A stretch of 40,213 nt of DNA from Tieghemiomyces parasiticus (Eukaryota > Kickxellomycota > Dimargaritomycetes > Dimargaritales > Dimargaritaceae), in the NCBI GenBank assembly GCA_027575765.1, contig JANBPT010000373.1, positions 1-40,213 of the forward strand, in the 5' to 3' direction. Numbering within the stretch: position 1 is the first letter of the stretch; each line of letters starts with the position of its first letter. The notes under the pieces were generated by a model that saw nothing but the letters and a program-made list of their open reading frames with translations, ran no database searches and was not told the origin of the DNA. Made by a program: the position numbers and the translations under genes. Below are positions 23,144 to 33,586 of the stretch, piece by piece.

Positions 23144-26100
23144 GTAGGAGGGGTGCAGGAACAGAGCAGCCCGGCGAACGTGAGGGTAGCACGCAACTTT
23201 CTCCCGCAAAGAGGGGTTGTGCGGATGTAATTATTTAAAGTTCAAGTCAAATGGTGACACCCTAGCTAAGGCGTTAGGTTCGCAAGCTAACCTTGGTGGG
23301 TTGGGATGTAACGTAAATGCAGCGCTGTCTCCGAGCGGTTGGTGATGAGAGTTAGAAAAATACGGAAGCACCGCCCATTTAGAAGGATAGAGTGAGCCTG
23401 CGCCGGAGATAAATTTCCGACAGCTTGCATCAGTGACCTGGTGGTAATATTGTCCACTAAATTTGAAGTAATGGCCCCGCTAATGCCCTACAATCGCTCG
23501 TTGGCTCTTAAACCCGACTGTGGCCATCCGTCAGTTTCCTCTGAGCACCACATCGGTCACCTTTATCCCTAATGATATGTCAGGTACCTCTTGTAATGAT
23601 CATCTTACGCACTGTCACCAGTTCAATCGGTAACTACCCATAATTTTGGGAATGTAAAGATGTGGGGAAGTTAGGGTGGGACCCCCAATCCTATGCAGGG
23701 GACCGGGGGGGGGTTTGGCCGCACCCTGCGTCTCCGAACGATCAATTATGGGGTGACGTCCACAGATTAGGCAGAGAGGATGAGTATATCATTCCTCATC
23801 ATGTGGAAGCCCTTCACTCTCCTCCACAAACGGGCGGGGCTCATCCCATTTGGAATTGAAAGAATGAGCTCTGCGTTCTATTACGATGTAATAGCACAGC
23901 GACGCTAAAGGTCGGCCGGGATGTACCAATTGACTTCCAACGGCGACCCACCGATTATCGGCACCGCCTGTACCACTTTGTCAATAGGTGGGATTTGACA
24001 GCGAAATATATCGGAGGAGTGCCTTCGTTTATTTATCGTATTTGACATGGCGATAGTGAATTAGGTATCGTAACCGGTAGTAGGTGAGAGGGCGTAGCAT
24101 GTAAATGAGTCAGACCGCCGACTCTGTGTACCTATACTTTGCCGATAACATCTAGCCGCTGTGCCCGCTGAATAACTTTGACTACTTTACGGTACCGCTC
24201 AGGTAGGGCTCTGGCGGACTGTCAAAAGGGAGCGGGCCGCGTCATGAATAACAACTACCGGATGAGAATTAAGGTAACACTGGGCTTTCCCCGTCCTACT
24301 CTCTTCCCGGTGGTATGTATGGACACCAGCGGGCGGCAATCGACTTCCCTTTCTTGCGTGTCTTTTTTTTCCGCACGCTTGTCATTGACAGCCAGAGTGA
24401 TCAACCATATCGGCCTAGGTGCACCGTTGCTTCCGTCGAAAATTTAATACATGTCAACTAGCTAGATTACTAAGATCACTGCAACACATACTTTATTTCC
24501 TACGTCTTTAAGTATGCACGTGAAGTAAAGCCTATATACGCCAGGGCCAACACATAGTCACCCACATTCCAAGATCGGCAGTGAGTATGGCGATACCTGG
24601 CGGAAAAGGGGAGAAATTTAACCGAGTTGTCGATCTGAAGTGCGTGTAGCGCAAGTTTTGATCGTCATATAACCCACATTTGGTCTTAGCGCCGAATGCC
24701 AACCCATTACATTACAGGTGGTATTATTTTTTTTATCGCCATTTGAATTCCCTCCAGTCATCACCCTCATTGGATGCTCCAGCCGCTGGATCGTATGATT
24801 GGACCGGACGCGTAATTAAGCCATACTCAGGTAGCAGTTGTTTAGTCGGTGTGACCTGACCGAGGAGCATGATGAAAGAGCTCGGAATGAAGAGAAGGGA
24901 AAAGTAGGGTAGGTGGAAGCAGTAGACGTCGTCAGCGGGGATCGTTGATCCCTCCCCCGTGGGGCACGCCAACAGGATGCAGGGTCATAATTGTGATGCA
25001 TGAGGGGGCGGGTGAGGGTATAACTAAATAAAGAGCAAATGAGGGTGAAAGCGGGGTTACAAAGTTTAACAGTAGAAACAAGGGTAGCTGGAGGCTACAG
25101 TTGACCGTAGCCCATCACCCATATTGAACCAAGGGGGCCGGCGGAGGGCCAACCTTTGACGATATGTGGAGGTGTGTGGATAGATTTTGATTATAATTAA
25201 ATCCCAGCAAGGGCCGCTCCTACCGAACTGGCTGTGAACCTTGGCATTGGCAATTGTCTTCCTTACAATTAAAAAAACACCCAATTTTAAGCTTAGCGAA
25301 CGACCCACGCGGATACAGCTAGATGGCCATGGGCGGGTGGAGGCAGCGTGGTGGCGAGAACGGGGCTCGGTACCAAGTCCAGCTATTCAGATCACCTATC
25401 CTATCCAGGCCCCGAGTAAATCAGGCCATCGTGGCGGAAGAATGACGGTATACCTCCTCCCTCCCTCTTCTTGTGTCGGAAAGCTATTAACCAGGCGAAG
25501 TAGTATGTCCCAATGAATGCCCAACCGGGTACCTGGTGTTCTGCCTTCCATCAATAATTCGTTCGCTTCTCTTCACTCTTCGAGTAACACTACCCGGCAC
25601 TTGAATTACCAGCGTATAACGTACGCTAGACCTGAAGGGCCAAGGCAGCTATCACCCCCCTTCTCTTCAAGTGCCGTCCGATACTTCAACTCCTGGGTCG
25701 TGGCCACCGTGGCCAGCGATGATTCGATCCTGCCAATCGGTCGTGCAACCCTACGGCCCCGTCACCTGATGGTAGTTTTTATACCTGCCGTCGTGTCCCA
25801 CCTGGGCTGCTATTTGTGGCCTTCATGTCCGTTTCGTGCCGCCAGCTCTGAATATAACCATCACCTCATACCTCCTCTACTCCAGCCGAGATCGTTTCAC
25901 CATGCGTCTTCTTCCACTCATCCGTCGCTACCCTTTTCCCTGTCTCATATCTCGTCTCGTAGGAGTGTGGGTTAGGGTATTAGAAATCATCGCTTCCCAA
26001 AAGTCGGACTATATCGTAAGTTGTGCGACGATGGCGTCTGGTTACATGAATGAACGCCCCCCTTCTTCTTCGTCGGTCAATTGTGAGCTTGCGAGGCCCA

Positions 26101-28445
26101 GTATAGGCAAGTAGGTCAAACTAGTTTAGTTGATTGGTAGAGTCGCAGCCAAAACTTCGCAACCCGTGTAACGTAGTAAGGGATACCAAAACGAAGGTAT
26201 CATAACAGCGAAGTGGGTCATTTCGGCTGGAATCGCAGGGTGGCTAGCCTACTTCGAAACCGGGGGCGGGGATGAAGCTGGAAAGTATGAAACGAGGGGG
26301 TGGAAACGACTATGATAGGGGGAGGGGTCATAACCATCAAGCCCTCTTTTATGTACCCCTAACATCGCCAGCCTAGATCAGGGAGCGGTAGCCTGGTTTT
26401 CTGAAGTGGGCCCGGTTCAACAGTAACTATGATGACTGTTCATTGTTGGTTACTTCCTACCCAGGCTGGACGGATAGACGGAGGAAAAGCACTGCCTCTG
26501 ATTTGGAATTGGGTGACTTTTCAACATGTTACCCGTTGTGAGAGGCGGCAAAACTCAGGCAAGGTATAGTATGTTTAGAATAGGCAGTGCTGGGGCTTCT
26601 GGATCACGCGTAATCTTCATTATTGTAGCTCGATGGCAACTGCGACGTATTCTCCCGTTTTCCGCTGAGCTGTCGGAAGAGTGATGTCCGACATGGAAGC
26701 AGATACCGTGGACTAGGTGAGGAGATAAGAGGAGGAGGGTCGGTAAATGAAATCTGAACGGTGACGCGCATTCGCAACCGTGCTGAGAAAGAGAGAGCAT
26801 TGGGAGATAGCACTGTGGGCCGAAATGAGTAGCCACAACCCATCGCTCGGCATACCTGGCATTGGTATACCTTGTATCGCCAAATTCGGCGGGTCATGGG
26901 GGTCGGCCGGTACCATATAGAATTTAGGAGATGCAGCCGCGAATTACGACTACCTACCCAAACGTACAATGTTATTAGCCGGCTGCAGATATGTACGAGT
27001 TACTTTAATCACCCCCCAACGGGTTGCTTCAACCAATATCCAGGTTAAGAGCCTGCAAAGGCTGATTTATTTTACTTTCCTTTGGTCGCTAACAAACAGT
27101 TGAGAATGTAATGATGACCCCTTAATGGGATACTCTGACTTTATTGACCCATCGACAATTGAAGGTAGAGGGCTAGTCGGCCGTGCAGCCACCCTTTTCC
27201 CTTTACCTTTACTCGTGTTTATAGCGTTTGGGGCTCTTCCACCCTCGTCTCTTACCCTCGCCTACATTTCACTTTGCTTCGTGTGGGTCGTATTTTTCTC
27301 TTTTGGTCACATCCGACCGACCAGCTTACTGGTCCTCTCTTGTTATGTACCGAGCTTACATCAATAGATTGTCGTACAGGGAATACATCAGTGAGAAGGT
27401 GAGATTCATGAGCAGATGATGCGAGGTGTGAGGGGGTGTTGGAATTATTATGATAGTGTAGAGAAATGGAGGCGAAACGAGGGTGCCGTCAATATGGCCC
27501 GAATGTGATCTAAACGTTCAAAGTATAGCTTATTTGGGCACCAACGTTTGCATAAAAACGTCGGCGTGACATTACCGTGTAGTTCTTTCCGCGTCGAGGG
27601 CAACTTGTTGAAAGCCTGTCTAGTATGACCCGCTCACGCGGTATAGGCGTACCTGCTCTACGTTTCCCATACCCGGTGTAATCATAGGACGCCCTAAGCG
27701 CGGCAATGGGCATGTCTTCTACAAGATGATGTCGAGTGGCGCGGCAGCGTGGGCTGCGGACAAACAACCGTGGGGGTCAAATAATAAGCCACCTCGAAAT
27801 GGTCCACTTGGTTACGGATCACTAGATTGTGGAGGTGGTAAACCAAAATTGGAACCGTCTTTTTACTTTAGATGTGCCAGGTTGAGAGCCACGCTCGGAT
27901 GCTGCGCTGCCGGTTTGATATGGGTACGGGTTGATGACGGTTTACTCAGCTAACCGTTGTGGCAGGGGTGGGATGAAGGTGGTTGATTTGTGCGATATTA
28001 ACGTCTAGCTTATGCACAATACACGACATGCCTGGATGCATTACTATTATTTACGCTCTCTTAGGTACTATGTGAACTAGCCGACTTTCCACCGAAGCTT
28101 TACAGCGTGCACGTCCATCAATGTGGTTTGCAAAATGATATGATCGAGTATGAGGCGTGCACCCGAAGAAGGAGAGCAGATAAATCGTAAATTGTGGGTC
28201 GAGGCCGAGAGGGGGGGTCCACAGGATAAAACCCATGCATTGCATAATTGACTTTTTACAATGTAATGAACGATAGCCCACTTACATACAGTCAAGTCTT
28301 GCCTTTGCCGCTGGGATATCGTCTCGTTTTGTCAAGTAATTTCGGCGCAGTTCAGTCCATTAGCGACGAGAAATTTCGGGTTCGTCCCTTCATAGCGAAT
28401 CTGGATGTCGCCATGGCCACCGCTCGCCTTAAGGTATTTCCCTCA

Positions 28446-28461
28446 ATATATATATATATAT
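28446..28461. repeat. (TA)n microsatellite
   Basis: Eight AT units, located 13 bp after the end of the candidate frame 28266-28433. Confidence 0.85.
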
Positions 28462-29594
28462 GTTCTGATGTCTGCCGGAGAATATTGGGGAATTTTTGAT
28501 CGACCGAAGGAGACTGGGAGCGTGATGTTATGGTGAAGTTGTGAAGATTGGCGGTGGTTTAATGGAAAGGAACTTGCCTGTCCTATCGGTAATAAGAGGC
28601 GAGACCACGTGGACAGAATTTAAACCTGCCTGTCTTCGCTCGACCACTCCATCATTCTGCCGTACACCCCGTTTCCAATGTGAGAGACCGCGTATGATGG
28701 TCAAGCCTTTTTTTTCAGTTCATTACGCATGGTGGGCATATTCTAGTGACCTGTATACACTCATTTTTGATTCCCCTTCTTTCCGGCTTTATTTAGGTCC
28801 CGGTCAGTTTAGGCAATAGTCGGGGTTCGAGTTTCATCAGTATAGGCCGCGGATGATCGCAGTCGCCACCCCTATAACAATCTGGAATCTTGCTGGGTCT
28901 CGCGCTTTTCAGTGTAAGCGTTGCGTTGATCCTGTGGGCCCGTTTATGGAACCGTATGGTGGTCAATCTTCCTTCACGTTTCCAACACAGGTATACTTCA
29001 TTAATTCGGACCGGGGAGGGGAGCGAATCCTCGGTTTCACTTTTACTTGTAATTTCCAATTTCGACTGTGCAGCTGAGGGACGAACCGGTGCGAAAGGAA
29101 TCATGAAAAAGGGGGGAGGTGGAGGTGTGAACAGCGGCTGGAAGGGGAGAGCTGGGCGGAAGAAATGGGGACTCGGCTTGACCTTCGGTATTGGGGACTA
29201 GGGAAGACCTTCGGTTCCTCTAACTTTAGTTTTCTTCCCCGTCGCTAGTTGCTGTAAGCAGGTTCACTACTAGCAAGTCGGGTGTAGATCCCTATCGATA
29301 TTTCCGATTACTTTAACACCCCCCCTCTACCTTCGTATTTTGAAAGAGGGGATCCTGGCTAATCGTGGCAGATAGTTCAAAACCGAACCTTTACCGTCTA
29401 GCCGTACACGTGGCCTTAAACCCCCGCTTCACACACGTTGACAGAACGCACGGGCTGAATTGGTCCCAAATTAATACATAACTCGTAAATGAGGGTACAA
29501 TACATTAAATGGCGCGGGCGATATAGGTGCCAGCAATCCAGAACTCGTGGGTCAAGTGGCAAGGGTATGTAATTAATTATGCCGGGGCGGTAAG

Positions 29595-32500
29595 TCAGCG
29601 CTGGGCCATCGCTGAAGAGAGGTGGGCAATGTAGAACACATAGGGCGGGAGGTAAACAAAAGGGGAAAAAAAGTCAACTGTGTTAGATGCTGACAACATA
29701 GGATGTAGCGTGCGAAAGATTGGGCGTCAGATACGACCTGTGCCATTAGGCTTGCTCCAGTCATCTTGGTACACTTACACTCAGTCATATATAAGATCTG
29801 TTCCTCGTAGCCCCGCCGTGTCGTCGACAATTCGTCCTGCGTAAGTTTATCGATAGGGGTGCGTGAATGGGTGGCGATTGGAGGAAGATGAGCGCGGGGG
29901 GAGGGGGAGGTTAAGAGGTATTACGAATTCGACCGCTAACGCTGCATTGCAGAATCTCGATGGCCCAGGGGCATCAAGTTTTAAGTGATAGGCTTACCTC
30001 CAACTGGGCGATACGTTCTTGTAGACTCCCCAAGTGCTGGTGGGCGACGGTCTTCTCCTGGTCGACCTGCTGTAGTCGTTGAGAGGCCAGGGTCCACGCA
30101 GTGTGAAACTCGACCGCCTTGCTATCGGTAATTTCCAGTTGGACATTTAGTTTGGCAATGATTACGTCATAGTAGGCCACCGTCTCGCGCTCTCGGACCA
30201 GGAAATCCGCGGCCAGTTTCGCGGTGGTCTGCTCGACGGACGAGGGTGTTGCGGGAGCTTGATTAGGATGGCCCGACGGGATAGTGGAATCCGCTTCACC
30301 ATTAGATGACGCAGAAACCAGTACTGGAGCGCCCATCTCCTCTGCTGCATCATCCGTCAGTGTCTGGGCTTCCGCTGAGGAGTTTGAATTGGAGTTTTCC
30401 GGGGCTGGGGCAATCTCGGGCCGGTCGGTGGCGTCGGCGGCTATATGGCCGTTGGCCACCTCTGAGGACGTGGTCGACTTCTCGGAGCCCGTTGCAACCG
30501 ATTGTGGTGCTAGCGTTGCTAACGGTACCGTCGCGTCCCTCCGGATCAGTTCCTCCTGCAGGGCGGTCACCTGATGGGTGAGCTCGGTGATAATGTTGCT
30601 AAATTGTTCGCGTTCCCGGAGCTGTTGCTGCTCCAGGTCTTGTTGCATCCGCACCAGTTCCCGTTGCTGGTTGTCCTTAGCCTGTCGTGTTTGATCTGAT
30701 AGTGCCCTTTCCAGTTCCCGGAACTTCTGCTGGGCGTTCTTCAGATCCGTTTCGGTGCGCTGGCAGGATTCCGCCAGCTGACGACGCTCCTGTTCGAAGT
30801 GATCCAAGTTAAAATGTAGAGCATCCTGGAGGAAAGTGGTAGTGTACGGTATGATATACGATACGGGGTTAGTGATAATAGGGCGGTTGAAAATGCGTGT
30901 GGGATGGCAGCCTGCATCTCAATCAGATCGGCTGAAGACCACCGTGCAGCGAACCTTCCAATCACACCGTGATAGGGCCTACCTTAAAGTTACTTGAGGC
31001 CTGCTTCTCTTGCTCCAGTTCACGTGTCAGATGTTCAACGACACGCTTCTTCTCAACAATTTCGGCCGACAGTTGTTGCAGAGTCAATGTAAGTTTCTCC
31101 ATCTTCTGGTTGGCGAACTGGCCCGCCTGCTGGCTACGTTTCCGGTCCTCGCCAGCGCGCTGGGTGGCCTGCTGGAGCTCGACCTCGAGTCGTCGCTTGT
31201 CAGATTCCAACCGTTTGAGCGTCTCGGTGGTCTGGCGGTGGCCCGTCTGGAGGGTATCGTAGGCTCGGTACCAGTCGGAGTGCAGCCGTTGGACCGCCAG
31301 TAGTTCGGCAGGCCAGGGATCCACCGCAAACATATCGGTCTCTGCCGCGTCATCGTTCTGACCGTGGTGCCCCACTGCGTCCTCCTTCCATGGGTAGAAT
31401 TTCCAGAGGCACACGGCCGCCAGAGCGGCGGTGACGTCGGCAACCAGCTGAAACGGAGAGGCCCGCAGCTCCACCACTTTGTCGGTCATGAGGGCTGTGA
31501 GGTCGTGCAGGGCGAAGTAAGGGGCAAAGTCCGGGTGCCACGTCCCAGTGGTGAAGGTAGTGGCCTTGTCTATCAGCTGCTGGTAGGTATCACGGTAAAA
31601 ATCTTGCGGACTGGCCATCTCCAAGAGGTAACTGAAGTACCACTGGTAGAACTGGCCCAAGTGTGCAAGGAGTGGTCCACGGGCGTTGCGTGGGATGGTG
31701 AGCAAGGTGCCGCCCAGCCGGTCGACGCAATCCTGCATGAGCGCCTCATGCCGCTGGACCACCTCGGGCTGGAAAAGGACCTTGGCCCCGACGACTTGGG
31801 CTCGCAGGGCTCGCCAGGCCTGTTGCAACGTCGAGGCGGTGTGCCGGAAGTGGTTCATGACCACTTGGTCGAACCGCCGCGGGATCCCCGCCCCCAGGGC
31901 CATCGCCAGACTGGCCAGCAACTGGCGGCCCAGTCGGTGCCGGGCCTGCAGGTACCCCCGTTCGCCCTCGGCACAGGTGAGTTGGATGCGCAATGCGGAG
32001 TGGTCGGTCTGCAACGTATCCAACTCCTGGGACAGGTTGGCGAGTTTACGCTGGTACTGTTTCAACTTGGGACGATCGGCGTCCTCATGCTGAGTGAGTT
32101 GATCCTGGAAGGCCGTCCGGTCGGCCTGTAGCTGGGCAACCTCCATTTCCAAGGCTCGGGTTCGGCCGGTCAGCGCGGCGCGGGCCTCGGCCAGCATCGA
32201 GTGGAGCTCTTCGTTCTCATCAATTTTGGCCTGGAGGTCGCTGCCGAGGGCCTCTAGGGCCTCGCGCGCGCTGGATAGGTCCCGCTGGGTATCCTTACCC
32301 CCAAACCAGGCGCTTCGGCCGGCGGACTTGGCGCGGGCCAGCTCGGACTGTAGGGCGTCCAGGCGTCGGGTGAGCCGACGGTTGTTGAATTCATACCCTT
32401 CCATCTGGCTGCGTAATTCCTTGGCGGCCAGCTGTTGGTCATCGTGGTCGGCAGCGAGCTGGTGGTTCTTGTCACGCAGCTGCACGACGGCCTGCTTGAG

Positions 32501-32662
32501 GACAGCATGTTGTGCCTTTACACGAGTATAGTCGCTAAACAGTTTTTGGTACTTGTGGGCCAGGGAATCGCCGGGGACGATGTCGGACGAGCGCAGGCCG
32601 GAGTGGCTGGGCGACCGGGCCAGGTCTAGCGGCAGGGGGGTGCCGAGGGGGGAGTCAGACAT
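29595..32662 (-). CDS. PPP1R21: PPP1R21-like coiled-coil protein (FERRY subunit Fy-2)
   Basis: Exons 32662-30983 (560 codons), 30825-29998 (276 codons) and 29836-29779, plus a tentative 17-nt last exon 29611-29595; introns of 157, 161 and 167 bp. The product is about 860 aa. The N-terminal KLRAQ-type coiled coil is recognisable: HKYQKLFSDYTRVKAQ with VLKQAVVQL at 36-62 and MEGYEFNNRRLTRRLDALQ at 87-105 align with the same segments of human PPP1R21 (KYQKLAQEYSKLRAQ; MDSLTFRNLQLAKRVELLQ). A helical middle region (about 290-450) is followed by long coiled coils. The C-terminal signature LEDELSTTRRGYEEQ is made by joining exons 2 and 3 and matches human DELSTTKRSYEDQLSMMSDH. In animals PPP1R21 binds Rab5-GTP endosomes and mRNA as part of FERRY. 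The start at 32662 is chosen because the conserved region begins soon after; an ATG at 32821 is in frame. The last exon is uncertain. Confidence 0.86.
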
Positions 32663-33586
32663 GACGGTGGAGTGGCGAGCAGAGGTGGGTTTCACTATAG
32701 GTCCCGTGTCAGGTGGATTCACGCACCAGGGTGAAGGACTACGGAATTGCAAGATTGAAGGACGAAGTGGGACAGAGGAATTCTGGCGGGGGAAGGGGGC
32801 CCGGTGCCGACTGTGTAACAAGAGGGGATGGAAGAGGCCGAGGAGGAGAGGGGGGCATGAGGGGCGGGTAGGGAGGGAGCGGAATGTGCGGTGGCAGAGC
32901 CCTCCTGTGGAATAAGGTGACCGGACCTAGTCGGGGAGGCCAGGGTCGCCTATGAGTGGGCTAAGTGGTCGAGGGAGGAAGGTGAGGTAACTTAGCAAGT
33001 CGATCTGCGCGGACTTTACTGGACGCGGAGATAAGCTTTGTCCAGGTCTGTGGGGAGGGCTGGGCTGGGCAGAAGGTTATGGCTTAGGGTCTCGTCCTTG
33101 CCATGATCAATTGCAGTGAAGCCGGCGCCACCCAGCCTCCATAACAGCACAGATCAGTAAGTGGCACAGGCCCTCCACGTTTTTCTATTAGAGAAATGGC
33201 TCCCGAAACCCGTCCCGTCTCGCCAGCCGGTTTTCAGGTGTAAAATTAAGGCTACGGGCTAAGCAGGGGGAGGGGGGGGGTTACATCAGGCCAGGAACCC
33301 ATCCGAGCTCTCAGGTCTTTCCTCGACATGCTTTGGCACCGCCTATTGCATTGATTCTAGGTTGCTGGTTTGGGATATCATCAGGTCACAGGTCGGGGAG
33401 TCTCAAAATAATTGGCGTATATTTCAATTGCCAGTACTGATGGCGACGGGTCTACTTCCCTCAATATAGGGCTCTATATAGACCTCACAATATCGTTTAT
33501 ATGGTACACAAGCTAGGCGAATAGCGTAGACCCCGATGGCCTCGGCGGGCCAATCGGAGTTGCAAATTTTGGTCGTATGAGTATTG
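32663..33586. other. Intergenic between two minus-strand genes
   Basis: This 924-bp stretch must contain the adaptin 3' end and the PPP1R21 promoter. The part next to PPP1R21 (32663-32920) is CT-rich on the coding strand. A run of G at 33266-33280 is the only other striking feature. No gene is supported. Confidence 0.45.

Larger units (their letters stand above)
20001..29594. other. Large gene-poor block with unproven exon candidates
   Basis: About 9.6 kb with no frame longer than 158 codons and no recognised domain. The plus strand is CT-rich in 20.0-22.3 kb, which matches intron or leader composition of plus-strand genes in this window. Several short frames bounded by AG and GT look protein-like, for example 22475-22651, 22965-23038, 23082-23143, 23900-24037, 28266-28433 and one from 28913. 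On the minus strand, a possible end exon stops near 24742. Given the number of frames examined, chance explains most or all of them. It cannot be excluded that one or two exon-rich genes lie here. Confidence 0.35.

Noticed and set aside
31364..32131. 255-codon plus-strand frame inside PPP1R21
   Set aside because: Antisense of the high-GC coiled-coil exon; the minus-strand frame carries recognisable homology.
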